29,268 nt of DNA from JBCFBK01 sp038562555 (GCA_038562555.1 JBCFBK010000065.1:1-29268), one strand, 5' to 3'; counted from the first letter of the stretch, positions 15,804-24,110 are shown. The notes: generated from the sequence alone by a model not told the origin. Numbers and translations are program-made.

Positions 15804-15924
15804 CATGCTGGGGCTAATAAGTAAAATGATCAGAAACTGGGTTGATACGATAATTATAGTAGCTTTTGCGCGCTACCGTTTTATGTAAAAATCCTGCTGG
15901 TTTTGCACACCGAACAAAGACGAG

Positions 15925-15960
15925 TTAACACCGGTCATCCGGTTCAAGATGGCAAATTTA
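15925..15960 (+). repeat. CCGGTTCAAGATGG motif, possible mobile-element end
   Basis: AGTTAACACCGGTCATCCGG then TTCAAGATGG resembles AGTTAAACCCGTTCAGGATGG near 12253-12273, in the same orientation at the other end of the AT-rich island. It reminds me of the repeated terminal motifs of IS21-type elements in Bacteroidota, but there is no transposase here and I cannot confirm the match. The remainder of the 15804-15990 gap shows only a weak GTAGC/GCTAC hairpin. Confidence 0.25.
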
Positions 15961-15978
15961 CACTAAAACAAATTTCAT

Positions 15979-15986
15979 TATCTTTG
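15979..15986 (+). promoter_or_regulatory. Candidate promoter -7 element (TATCTTTG) of the MNT gene
   Basis: A perfect TAnnTTTG octamer lies 4 bp before the ATG at 15991, so the transcript would be leaderless or nearly so. There is no clear -33 TTG. It supports 15991 as the original start of the now frameshifted nucleotidyltransferase gene. Confidence 0.4.
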
Positions 15987-15990
15987 CTTT

Positions 15991-16417
15991 ATGAGTAAAA
16001 AAGAGCAAATACTTCAGTTGATAAAAAAGGTGATTGATAAAAACGCCCCCGGTTCAGAGGTGTATTTGTATGGTTCTCAAGCCCGGGGAGATGCAAAAAA
16101 AGCTTTCTGATTGGGATTTACTGATATTGCTCAATACTCCAAACGTTTTATTTGACGTCGAAACTAAATTTATGGATGCATTCTGTGAATTGGAATTGAA
16201 AACAGGAGAGATTTTTTCACCTCTGATTTATTCAAAGAATGACTGGAATTCAAATTATTCGATTACGCCCCTTTACGAAAACATTCAAAAAGAAGGAATC
16301 AGACTAAATGACCGGAACAGTTTGGCTAAAGAATCGACATGCTTCATAATTATATCATTGATTACGAGCAATATTATACTTTTTGAAGCCGCGCTAAAAA
16401 TAGAATTATGCAAATGA
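15991..16417 (+). pseudogene. MNT-type nucleotidyltransferase, frameshifted in an A7 run
   Basis: Minimal nucleotidyltransferase of the kind that acts as antitoxin in HEPN/MNT pairs by AMPylating its partner. The first frame from 15991 reads MSKKEQILQLIKKVIDKNAP, then YLYGSQARGDAKK, and stops after AF. The next frame continues KKLSDWDLLILLN, then YSKNDWNSNYSITPL and YENIQKEGIRL. Together they rebuild the GSxARGD-x-SDxDLL active site. The break is a run of seven A in GATGCAAAAAAAGCT; removing one A restores the frame. This could be a real mutation, a sequencing error or transcriptional slippage. After IRL the frame runs on about 35 codons to TGA at 16415-16417, and no HEPN partner is recognisable. 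Confidence 0.75.
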
Positions 16418-17694
16418 AGATGTATTCCGGAACACTCGTGGTATGTTTGCTGGTATTGCTGAGCTTCGCTGCAGCCGGGCCTTCTGGCGGCGCCAACCGG
16501 CCGCCGGACGGCAAGGATGCTTCAGGTAGCGCTGTCGTGCAGCCGGCGGATAAGCGGAACCTGGTGACGGGTGACGGGGCACTAAGACCGGACACTTCAA
16601 ATTTTCAATTTACCGTTGAAGAGGCCCCGGATTGGACGGCCTTGTTTAACCGCACTTCGGGCTGGTTTGGCGCCGATGGTATTTTTGCAATTCCCCTGAA
16701 TGGAAAAGATAATACCCCAGCAACCGACAACACGCTGACCATGCTGCTGTTCAGTGATACGATGATCGGTGAAATTAATAACGATTCACTACAGCCGGGA
16801 TCGGTCATGGTCAACAATACGGTGGCTTATCTCCGCGGACCTGAACCCAAAGAAAACCAAATCAGCTTTCATTGGGCTAAAGACAGCACCGGAAAGCCGG
16901 TGGCGCTGTTTGTGCCTGAAACAGCTCAGGCCGCGAAGGGCGATTATTACTGGCTTGGCGATGGTTTTGTGAACACCGAACGCGCTAACACCACGTACAT
17001 TTTTGCATACCGCATGCGAAAGCTCGACGCTAACGACGACTGGTCGTTTAAGGAAATGGAAACGGTTTTGCTTGCCTTACCCGCCAAAAGCGAGGTTCCA
17101 TTCAACGGGCAGCGTCAAATCGCCTTCCCGTTCCGCTTCGACGACGGCGGCTTTGGAGCTGGCATTTTTGTCAACACGAAAGAGGCAGGGGCTCCTGAGC
17201 CGGATGGATACGTTTATGTATACGGCGTTCGGGGGAAAGGAAAAAGGCTGATGGTTGCCAGGGTGACTCCTGAAGACTTTGAAGATTTCGGCGCCTGGCG
17301 CTTTTGGGACGGGGAGGGGTGGAGCAACGATCTGAACCGGGTGGCTTACATCGCTTCGAACGTTTCGAATGAGCTGAGTGTTTCGGCGCTTCCCGATGGC
17401 CGGTACGCGCTGGTCTATCAGGCGGGCGGCATGAGCTCAACAGTATGCCTGCGCCTGGGCGAAACGCCCTGCGGACCGTTTGGTGCGGAGACCAGCGTGT
17501 GGGAGTGTAAGGAAGGTCAGCAAAAAAACATCTTTACGTATAACGCGAAGGCGCATCCTCATTTGTCGGCTCCCGGCGAGCTCCTCATCAGCTATAACGT
17601 GAATGCATTCGACTTTTTCAACGAAATCAAAGCACGGCCAAACCTTTACCGTCCGCGATTTATCAAGCTGAAGTTTCATTTTGATATTTTTTAA
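16408..17694 (+). CDS. Secreted DUF4185/DUF5005-type beta-propeller protein
   Basis: A 428-aa secreted protein; the signal peptide is MQMKMYSGTLVVCLLVLLSF then AAAG. After a low-complexity GPSGG/PPDG linker comes a propeller-like domain (about 65-425), with NRTSGWFGADGIFAIPL, FSDTMIGE, MVNNTVAYLRG, YYWLGDGFV, FGAGIFVNTKEAGAPEPDGY, YVYGVRGKGKRLMVARV, SNELSVSALPDGRYALVYQ and HPHLSAPGELLISYNV. Proteins with these blocks occur near glycan-degradation loci in Bacteroidota, but I know of no proven reaction. The start overlaps the end of the MNT frame by 10 bp. The gene is clearly GC-richer (about 60% in places) than both AT-rich neighbours, which suggests separate origin. The DUF number is from memory. 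Confidence 0.8.
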   Translation: MQMKMYSGTLVVCLLVLLSFAAAGPSGGANRPPDGKDASGSAVVQPADKRNLVTGDGALRPDTSNFQFTVEEAPDWTALFNRTSGWFGADGIFAIPLNGKDNTPATDNTLTMLLFSDTMIGEINNDSLQPGSVMVNNTVAYLRGPEPKENQISFHWAKDSTGKPVALFVPETAQAAKGDYYWLGDGFVNTERANTTYIFAYRMRKLDANDDWSFKEMETVLLALPAKSEVPFNGQRQIAFPFRFDDGGFGAGIFVNTKEAGAPEPDGYVYVYGVRGKGKRLMVARVTPEDFEDFGAWRFWDGEGWSNDLNRVAYIASNVSNELSVSALPDGRYALVYQAGGMSSTVCLRLGETPCGPFGAETSVWECKEGQQKNIFTYNAKAHPHLSAPGELLISYNVNAFDFFNEIKARPNLYRPRFIKLKFHFDIF

Positions 17695-17763
17695 TCAATT
17701 TTTAATCAATTTTAGTTTTTTTTGAATTAGTTTAGCCAATTTGGAAAAAATGTCCCGTTACTT

Positions 17764-18786
17764 ATGATAGAAATAATTCAAATAGTCGCCCTTATTCAGG
17801 GCTTGTTTCTTTTATGTGTTCTGTTCGTTAAAAAAGAAAGTTACAAGCGGGTAAATTTCCTACTGCTTTTAGGGTCAATTATCGCATTGCTCTTGAACAT
17901 TGTCGGAGATGATGATTTTAACTTGTTTTTTTCGAATGCTAATTGGTATTTCTTTCAATCTCCATTAATGATTACACTGTTCTTTTTACTTATAAAGTAT
18001 CACAATTCTAAACAAGATCAATTTCAACTTAGAGATCTTCTTTATTTTATTCCGTATTTGTTTTTTATTACGCTTCAAATCGTAGAAGACGTTAACGGCT
18101 TAGGTAAGAATATCTGGTTAATAATAGGCGAAGTTTTGGCAGGCCTAACGCTATTATTTTATTTAGGTTATACCATCTATGATATCATTAAAAACAAAAA
18201 GGAAAGATGGATGCTGTTTTTTATAGTGCCTTATGCTTTACTGCACTTAATAGAAGAAATTTCATTTATTGTAATAAAAAACTATGATCATTTCCCCTTC
18301 CTGGAAAGTTATGGAATTATCGGATTATCAGCGATCCTTCTCTACATGTTTTTATTTAAGCTTGTTGTATCACCAAAATCAGTATTACCAAAAGCTGATA
18401 CCAAGGCTTATAAAACTTCAAGTCTTAGTAAATCCAAAGCAGAGGTATATAAAAGGGAGTTTTTAAGGCTTATGGATAAAGAGAAGCTTTTTACTAATAG
18501 CGATATAACGGTTAACCAGGTAGCTCAAAAGATGGGTATTCCAAGACAGTACTTATCTGAAGTCTTGAATGTGTACTTAAAATCCAATTTTCAGGATTAC
18601 ATGAACAAGTACAGGGCTGAAAAATTTGTAGAATGTCTCAAGGATGAAAAGTTCAGGAATTATTCTATTATGGGCATTGCCAACGAAGTTGGTTTCAAAT
18701 CCAAATCCTCTTTCAACACTACCTTTAAAAAAATATACGGGGTTACCCCGAGTGAGTATAAAAAGGCATTACCTTCAGTCGTTTAG
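17764..18786 (+). CDS. AraC-family regulator with multi-pass membrane sensor domain
   Basis: A transcription factor of 340 aa. The N-terminal 200 residues hold about seven hydrophobic helices (beginning MIEIIQIVALIQGLFLLCVL, and ending YGIIGLSAILLYMFLFKLVV). A charged linker follows, then a C-terminal AraC DNA-binding domain from about 235. The first helix-turn-helix is NSDITVNQVAQKMGIPRQYL and the second is YSIMGIANEVGFKSKSSFNT, then FKKIYGVTPSEYKK. The signal is presumably sensed in the membrane or periplasm. It lies upstream of, and in the same direction as, the TonB receptor/DUF4249 genes, with a 374-bp gap and a separate promoter, so control of that module is plausible but not shown. Confidence 0.9.
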   Translation: MIEIIQIVALIQGLFLLCVLFVKKESYKRVNFLLLLGSIIALLLNIVGDDDFNLFFSNANWYFFQSPLMITLFFLLIKYHNSKQDQFQLRDLLYFIPYLFFITLQIVEDVNGLGKNIWLIIGEVLAGLTLLFYLGYTIYDIIKNKKERWMLFFIVPYALLHLIEEISFIVIKNYDHFPFLESYGIIGLSAILLYMFLFKLVVSPKSVLPKADTKAYKTSSLSKSKAEVYKREFLRLMDKEKLFTNSDITVNQVAQKMGIPRQYLSEVLNVYLKSNFQDYMNKYRAEKFVECLKDEKFRNYSIMGIANEVGFKSKSSFNTTFKKIYGVTPSEYKKALPSVV

Positions 18787-18926
18787 ACATTACCTTTTCT
18801 CCTTATTCTATTTGGAATCGATAGCCTCAAATAGTATTGCCCAATCTGCAACAGGTCTTTTGGATCACCATGACTTTTCAGCTCAAACTTAAACTGACAA
18901 ATCCTCACGACGCTAAAAGCGAAAAA

Positions 18927-18956
18927 AAAGCCACAAATTCTGCAGCTGGCGGCTTT
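18927..18956 (+). terminator. Possible bidirectional terminator hairpin
   Basis: AAAGCC (18927-18932) pairs with GGCTTT (18951-18956) around an 18-nt loop, with an A8 run on the left and TTT on the right. It lies 140 bp after the AraC-gene stop. The stem is short and the loop large, so termination strength is doubtful. Confidence 0.3.
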
Positions 18957-19088
18957 CTAAGTGCGGGAAGCGCATTTAGAACCTTTAGAAACCATACCAT
19001 CAATAGCGTTTAATACCTTAGTAATAAGTGTGTTAAAATAATTCTGACAACAAACGGGTACTAAAGGCAGATTTGAAACCTACTTCAT

Positions 19089-19119
19089 TTTGATCTCGCT
19101 GGAGGCAAATCTAATTTTA
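19089..19119 (+). promoter_or_regulatory. Candidate promoter of the TonB receptor operon
   Basis: TTTG at 19089-19092 and TAATTTTA at 19112-19119 are separated by 19 bp. This matches the Bacteroidota -33/-7 spacing, and the -7 box matches 7 of 8 positions. The transcript would start near 19126, leaving a leader of about 35 nt before the ATG at 19161. Confidence 0.5.
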
Positions 19120-19160
19120 CCCCGGTTGAATGAAAACCGTAATTAAAATTTATAGTAATT

Positions 19161-21566
19161 ATGACAAAAACGAAGCGAGTGAAATCCTTTAGATCAAGAC
19201 AAGGACAGGCCTTATTTGTGGTGATGATGTTGTGTCCGGTATTCCTTTTTGCACAAACAAAATATACAATTAGTGGTGTAGTTAAGGATGTTTCCAATGG
19301 TGAAACACTCCTGGGGGCAAATGTCCTTTTAAAAGGTACTTTCATTGGAAGCACGACCAACGAATATGGTTTTTATTCTATCACAGCACCTGAAGGTAAT
19401 TATACCTTAACCATTTCCTATTTGGGATTTACAACTTTTGAAAGGGCTGTAAACCTCAGCGCTGATCAAAAGCTCGACATTGAGCTCAAAGAGGATGCCG
19501 CTCAATTAGATGAAATAGTCATCACAGCTGAAGAATCAAAGAAAGTAGACCTTCGGACACCACAAATGAGTGTGGCAAAACTTTCAACCAGGGATATCAA
19601 ACAGATACCTGTTGTTATGGGTGAGGTAGATTTGATCAAGTCCATTCAATTGCTGCCCGGTGTTGCCAACGCCGGCGAAGGTGCATCGGGCTTCAATGTA
19701 CGCGGTGGCGCAGAAGACCAAAACCTGATTCTTTTGGATGAAGCAATTATTTACAACGCTTCTCATTTGTTTGGTTTCTTCTCCGTATTCAATGCTGATG
19801 CCATTAAGGATGTTAAACTTTATAAAGGCGGCATTCCTGCACGTTTTGGAGGGCGTGCTTCTTCGATACTGGATATACGTCAAAAAGACGGAAATAGTAA
19901 AGAATCTGAACTCACTGGCGGTATTGGTGCCATTTCCAGTCGTTTGGCGGCGGAAGGGCCAATGTTTAAAGACAAAGGTTCGTTTCTGATGGCTGGTAGG
20001 GCTGCTTATGTAAATATATTTTTAGCCTTAGCCGGCGAAAGCAGCAGAGCCGGATTTTACGATTTAAATCTGAAAACAAATTATGAAATTGATGGAAAGA
20101 ACAAACTATATCTGTCTGGTTATTTAGGCAATGATAACTTTAACGTGGCAGGAGCAGGATTTTCTAACTCATACGGAAACCTCTCAGGAAACTTGCGATG
20201 GAATCATATTTTTAATAACAAGTTATTCTCCAATACATCCTTAATATACAGTCGATATAATTACAACATAGAACTTGAGGAAATGGATTGGACCTCGGAT
20301 ATCAGCAATTATAATATGCGCTATGACTTAGGGTATTATGCAAGTGATAAATTAAAATTTGATTTTGGAGTAAATGGTATTTATTACAAGTTTAATCCAG
20401 GCAAACTCAACCCTATAGATGCAAAATCGGGCGTTAATCCAGAGAAATTAGACAACAAATTTGCTTTAGAAGCTGGAGTGTATGCAAGTTTAGAACATAA
20501 AATTTCGGATAAGCTCACCGCTCAATATGGCCTGCGTTTTAGTTACTTTAATCGACTGGGAAAGCAAACCTTAAACAATTACGCCAATAATTTACCCGTA
20601 GTTTACAACGAAGAATTAGGCATTTATGAGCGTGCCGAACCGATTTCTAATACCAATTACGGTAAGGGGAAAAGCATAGCTACCTTCAATAATTTAGAAC
20701 CCCGGTTTGCACTGTCCTATCAGCTTAACGAGAAGTCTTCTTTTAAAGTAAGTTATAACCGAATGGCTCAATACCTGCATTTAATTTCCAACACCACATC
20801 AGCCACGCCATTGGATGTTTGGGCACCTAGCGGAAAGTTTATTGAGCCACAAATTGCGGATCAATATGCTGTAGGCTACTTCAGAAATTTCAAGGAAAAC
20901 ATGTTTTCTGTTGAAGCCGAAGCCTATTACAAAACAATCGACAATCGGGTAGATTATATCAATGGCGCAGAACTTGTAGCACAAAACACCATTGAAACCG
21001 AAATTTTAACTGGTGAGGCCCGTGCATATGGATTAGAATTTATACTGCGAAAAAACAACGGCGATTTTACAGGTTGGGTGTCGTATACATTGTCAAAATC
21101 GCAACAGCGCACACCCGGCAGAGCAGCAGGCGGCCTGGGCATTAACAACGGTAAATGGTATAATTCTAACTGGGACAGACCCCACGACTTTTCGTTTACC
21201 GGAAGTTACAAACTCAACGAAAAATGGCGATTTGGAGCTAATATGGTATTCCAAACAGGACGACCTGTTACCTATCCTAACGGGCAGTTTGTATATAACG
21301 GATTATCCATAGCGACTTATTCCGAAAGGAATGCAGACCGGTTGCCGGCCTACCACCGACTGGACCTTTCCGCAACCTTAACACCTCGAAAAAATAAAAA
21401 CAGAAATTGGCAAGGCGAATGGGTATTTGGCATATACAACGTTTATAACAGAAGTAATGCAGCCTCTGTTTCTTTTGGTCAAAATCAAGAGACAGGCGTA
21501 ACTGAGGCCACTCGTACTTCCATATTTGGTATTGTTCCTTCAGTAACCTACAACTTTAAATTTTAA
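19161..21566 (+). CDS. TonB-dependent receptor with carboxypeptidase-like regulatory domain
   Basis: An outer-membrane transporter of 801 aa, shorter than SusC-type receptors and lacking a SusD partner. It has a signal peptide ending near LCPVFLFAQ, a carboxypeptidase-like domain (about 35-115, YTISGVVKDVSNGETLLGAN), LDEIVITAEE as a TonB-box-like segment, and a plug with LLPGVANAGEGASGFNVRGG, NLILLDEAIIYNASHLFG and ARFGGRASSILDI. A barrel follows and ends in FGIVPSVTYNFKF. The DUF4249 lipoprotein begins 4 bp after the stop, which is a recurring pairing in Bacteroidota. The substrate is unknown: it could be a metal chelate, a peptide or another small molecule. Confidence 0.93.
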   Translation: MTKTKRVKSFRSRQGQALFVVMMLCPVFLFAQTKYTISGVVKDVSNGETLLGANVLLKGTFIGSTTNEYGFYSITAPEGNYTLTISYLGFTTFERAVNLSADQKLDIELKEDAAQLDEIVITAEESKKVDLRTPQMSVAKLSTRDIKQIPVVMGEVDLIKSIQLLPGVANAGEGASGFNVRGGAEDQNLILLDEAIIYNASHLFGFFSVFNADAIKDVKLYKGGIPARFGGRASSILDIRQKDGNSKESELTGGIGAISSRLAAEGPMFKDKGSFLMAGRAAYVNIFLALAGESSRAGFYDLNLKTNYEIDGKNKLYLSGYLGNDNFNVAGAGFSNSYGNLSGNLRWNHIFNNKLFSNTSLIYSRYNYNIELEEMDWTSDISNYNMRYDLGYYASDKLKFDFGVNGIYYKFNPGKLNPIDAKSGVNPEKLDNKFALEAGVYASLEHKISDKLTAQYGLRFSYFNRLGKQTLNNYANNLPVVYNEELGIYERAEPISNTNYGKGKSIATFNNLEPRFALSYQLNEKSSFKVSYNRMAQYLHLISNTTSATPLDVWAPSGKFIEPQIADQYAVGYFRNFKENMFSVEAEAYYKTIDNRVDYINGAELVAQNTIETEILTGEARAYGLEFILRKNNGDFTGWVSYTLSKSQQRTPGRAAGGLGINNGKWYNSNWDRPHDFSFTGSYKLNEKWRFGANMVFQTGRPVTYPNGQFVYNGLSIATYSERNADRLPAYHRLDLSATLTPRKNKNRNWQGEWVFGIYNVYNRSNAASVSFGQNQETGVTEATRTSIFGIVPSVTYNFKF

Positions 21567-21570
21567 AACA

Positions 21571-22401
21571 ATGAAGAATATATCTAACAAATTAGGGGTA
21601 CTCTTTATAATAATCGGATTATTAAACTCGTGTACCGATGTCATAGATGTCGATGTTCCAAACGGCGGTGCACGATTGGTGGTCGATGCGTCCATTAACT
21701 GGCAAAAAGGTACTTCGGGAGAAACACAAACCATTCATCTAAGAGAATCAACCGCTTTTTTTGCTAACAATCCAGATGTCCCTGTTATGGGTGCTTCAGT
21801 AACTGTAACCAAAGAAAACGATGGATCAATATTTGTGTTTGCCGACCAGAATAATGGTAGTTACACGGCAACCGATTTTGTTCCGGAATTAAACGCATCA
21901 TACACGTTGGAAATCCTTTACAACGGCAACTCCTATACAGCAACCGAAACCTTAATTGCAGGACCTGTCATTAATCGGGTTGAGCAAATCACTGAAGAAG
22001 GTTTGGGTGAGACAGAAATTGAGCTTCAGGTATTTTTTGACGATCCCGGAGAGGTTAAAAATTATTATTTAGGCGAATTTACTCCGACTAATTTACCACT
22101 GCCGTCTCTTGCAGTTATTAGCGATAAATTTACAGATGGCAACGAAAATTTTATTGAGAACGATAATGACCTCTATGTTGCCGGAGTAACTGTCGGTATT
22201 AATGTGTATGGTATTTCACGACGATATTATGACTATTTAAGCATATTGATTCACCAAGCTGGAAGTGATGAAGAGGGACCTTTTCCAACTACCCCGGTAC
22301 AGTTAAAAGGAAACGTTACGAATGTCAATGATTCCAACGAAGAAGTGTTGGGATATTTTAGGCTGGGTGAATTTGATACGACATCATATACGATTAATTA
22401 G
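21571..22401 (+). CDS. DUF4249 lipoprotein, partner of the TonB receptor
   Basis: A 276-aa lipoprotein: MKNISNKLGVLFIIIGLLNS then Cys21, and TDVIDVDVPNGG. The body has the DUF4249 pattern: LVVDASINWQKG, TIHLRESTAFFANNPDVPVM then GASVTVT, GSYTATDFVPELNASYTLEI and PVINRVEQITEEG. It likely sits at the outer membrane as an accessory to the receptor 4 bp upstream, possibly substrate capture by analogy with SusD; this analogy is inference. Translational coupling with the receptor is likely from the spacing. Confidence 0.88.
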   Translation: MKNISNKLGVLFIIIGLLNSCTDVIDVDVPNGGARLVVDASINWQKGTSGETQTIHLRESTAFFANNPDVPVMGASVTVTKENDGSIFVFADQNNGSYTATDFVPELNASYTLEILYNGNSYTATETLIAGPVINRVEQITEEGLGETEIELQVFFDDPGEVKNYYLGEFTPTNLPLPSLAVISDKFTDGNENFIENDNDLYVAGVTVGINVYGISRRYYDYLSILIHQAGSDEEGPFPTTPVQLKGNVTNVNDSNEEVLGYFRLGEFDTTSYTIN

Positions 22402-22472
22402 CAATCGGATAAAAAGGTGGTTTTAAGTTACAAAAATGCGTATTTGGAACGTATCAAAGTAAACACGAAAAA

Positions 22473-22976
22473 ATGCGATGCATGTTGGAAAGGAAAACAG
22501 CAGCTAACTTGACCGTAAATCTTGTATTGCTTTTGGGAGGTTTAACAATGGCGTTCTCAGGTTTCTTAATACAAATCGAATATGATATTGGAGGTCGTCA
22601 TGCAAACGAAAGAATTTTAGGTTTTGTCTATTCTACATGGTCTGAGGTTCATCTGTTTTCATCACTCTTTGTTGTAGTAATAATGATTTTTCATATTATC
22701 CAACATTGGAAGTGGTACAAAATTGTTTTTAAAAAGAGATTAATTGCCAGAAACCAGCAGGTATTATTTCTAAGCTTGATTTTTCTTCTTGTCGCCCTTA
22801 CAGGACTTATCCCGTGGGGTATTAATTTAGGCAATGGAAACCAAACGATGAGAAAAACAATTGTTGAAATTCACGACACGATGGGAATACTATTATTTTT
22901 TTATTTAGTTTTTCATGTCGTTAAAAGGTTTAAGTGGTATCATACAGCTTACAGCGAATTAAAACACAGGCATTGA
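22473..22976 (+). CDS. Four-helix cytochrome-b-like membrane protein (DUF4405-type)
   Basis: A small integral membrane protein of 167 aa with four hydrophobic helices (about 12-34, 58-77, 96-115, 133-151). Helices 2 and 4 carry matching pairs, EVH60 with FH74 and EIH134 with FH148. Both pairs are 14 residues apart and both are followed by KWY. This is what a protein binding two b hemes between two helices would show, and it looks like an internal duplication. The family name is from memory. It may pass electrons across the inner membrane. It starts 71 bp after the DUF4249 gene; the ATG at 22482 is an alternative start. Confidence 0.8.
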   Translation: MRCMLERKTAANLTVNLVLLLGGLTMAFSGFLIQIEYDIGGRHANERILGFVYSTWSEVHLFSSLFVVVIMIFHIIQHWKWYKIVFKKRLIARNQQVLFLSLIFLLVALTGLIPWGINLGNGNQTMRKTIVEIHDTMGILLFFYLVFHVVKRFKWYHTAYSELKHRH

Positions 22977-23120
22977 ACAGGTTTTTCCGGTTGTCCTGAA
23001 AAATCCGTCGGAATGGAATCAAAATCTGGATTTGCTTAAAACAACAAACGATTGGTTCAAAACGGAAATTGCCATGCTTTGTATTTTTAAACTTTCGTAG
23101 GAGTTTTCAATAGGTGTGCT

Positions 23121-23128
23121 TAATTTTG
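23121..23128 (+). promoter_or_regulatory. Candidate -7 element of the downstream lipoprotein gene
   Basis: TAATTTTG fully matches TAnnTTTG and would give a leader of about 70 nt before the ATG at 23204. Because it lies just downstream of the upstream in-frame ATG at 23114, it argues against that longer start. No clear -33 TTG is seen. Confidence 0.4.
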
Positions 23129-23203
23129 AAAGGAAATATCAGTACGAAACAAAGTAAGTTAAACGGAAGATCCATGAATACGTGGACTATAAAAATAATC
23201 ATC

Positions 23204-23998
23204 ATGAAAAAGGTTTTTTATTGCCTGATATTGATGCTGTTATTTGGCTGTGGAAAGGAAGATGTTGAACCACAACTTCCCAAAATATATGAATATCGTG
23301 TAAATTCTATGCTTTATCCGATAAAGGCATCCCATATTTCTTCGAAAGTGAAATTAAACTATGATAAAGATAGTAGAATAGTCCATCGTATAGGAGACTT
23401 AATTTCGGTGAATCCTAATTCAGGGGTTTCATATGTATTGAGTGAAAATATTGCAGACACCTTAATATATAAAGGGAACTCCATTGTAATTACAAAACAT
23501 ATCGTAACTGGCGAGAATTGGCTAACTTCATATCGAAGGGAACTCCTAATAAAAGATGGCATGTTGGTAAGAAAAGTTTTTGATGATGACTATTATGGGA
23601 TGGATTATTATGGGGTAAATGATTTTGATACGGTTTTATACTATTATAATGGTTATAAACAAGTTGAAAAAACCAGTGCATTAAATCCATATAGACAAAT
23701 GGATAGTAAATTTAAATATGATGAGAATGGCAATCTCTCCATGGTTGTCTCTGAAACTTATTATAGAGATACGAATGATACGTTCTATAAAGATACTCTC
23801 CGATTTTCTGACTATGATAATTCTCCAAATTTAACAAAGGAGTTGATTCTTTTTGAAGAATGTTTCTTTAGATCTCTTTCAGTAAATAATTTTAGAAAAT
23901 ACAGTTTCAAAAGGGTAAATCTGGAGAATGACCAGGTATCTACAGAAGAAAGAAGTTGGGCATTTTATTACGATGAGAATAATTACGTAATATATTAA
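23204..23998 (+). CDS. Lipoprotein with YD-like motifs, function unknown
   Basis: A 264-aa lipoprotein. Start MKKVFYCLILMLLFGC puts the acylated Cys at 16, followed by GKEDVEPQLP. The body is beta-strand-rich with YDKDSRIVHRIGD and FKYDENGNLSMVVSE stretches like single YD repeats in Bacteroidota lipoproteins of the DUF4595 type, though I do not recognise the family firmly. The longer frame from 23114 would put the signal 30 residues inside and run through the promoter, so I reject it. It is the last plus-strand gene before the convergent can-ppc pair and its role is unknown. Confidence 0.8.
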   Translation: MKKVFYCLILMLLFGCGKEDVEPQLPKIYEYRVNSMLYPIKASHISSKVKLNYDKDSRIVHRIGDLISVNPNSGVSYVLSENIADTLIYKGNSIVITKHIVTGENWLTSYRRELLIKDGMLVRKVFDDDYYGMDYYGVNDFDTVLYYYNGYKQVEKTSALNPYRQMDSKFKYDENGNLSMVVSETYYRDTNDTFYKDTLRFSDYDNSPNLTKELILFEECFFRSLSVNNFRKYSFKRVNLENDQVSTEERSWAFYYDENNYVIY

Positions 23999-24041
23999 AA
24001 ACTACTGGTAATCGAATAGTCCGCCCGAAACCTCGACACGT

Positions 24042-24084
24042 GGCCCGTGATCCGGATATGCCTTGGCAAATTCCGTATCGGGCC
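24042..24084. terminator. Hairpin in the convergent gap
   Basis: GGCCCG (24042-24047) pairs with CGGGCC (24079-24084), and the stem partly extends inward (GATCCGG against CCGTAT). It lies between the stops of the plus-strand lipoprotein gene and the minus-strand can gene. There is no good U-run on either side, so it may be a barrier or mRNA end rather than a classic intrinsic terminator. Confidence 0.35.
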
Positions 24085-24110
24085 ATCTTTTGCAGGAAGA
24101 GCAAATAATT

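Larger units (their letters stand above)
18787..19160. other. 374-bp non-coding gap upstream of the TonB receptor
   Basis: No gene with coding character was seen on either strand. The gap contains the hairpin at 18927-18956 and the TonB-receptor promoter at 19089-19119. A further weak palindromic region lies around 18960-18980 (AAGTGCG/GCGCATTT). No riboswitch was recognised. Confidence 0.5.

Noticed and set aside
16307..16407. HEPN toxin gene after the MNT relic.
   Set aside because: The ATG at 16308 opens only 13 codons, and no HEPN motif (R-x4-6-H) is visible in any frame.
17687..17720. Short tandem TTTTTAATCAA repeat after the beta-propeller gene.
   Set aside because: Two copies only and low complexity; most likely AT-rich spacer, possibly aiding termination.
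23114..23203. N-terminal extension of the YD-like lipoprotein.
   Set aside because: It would run through a TAATTTTG promoter box and bury the lipobox signal 30 residues inside.
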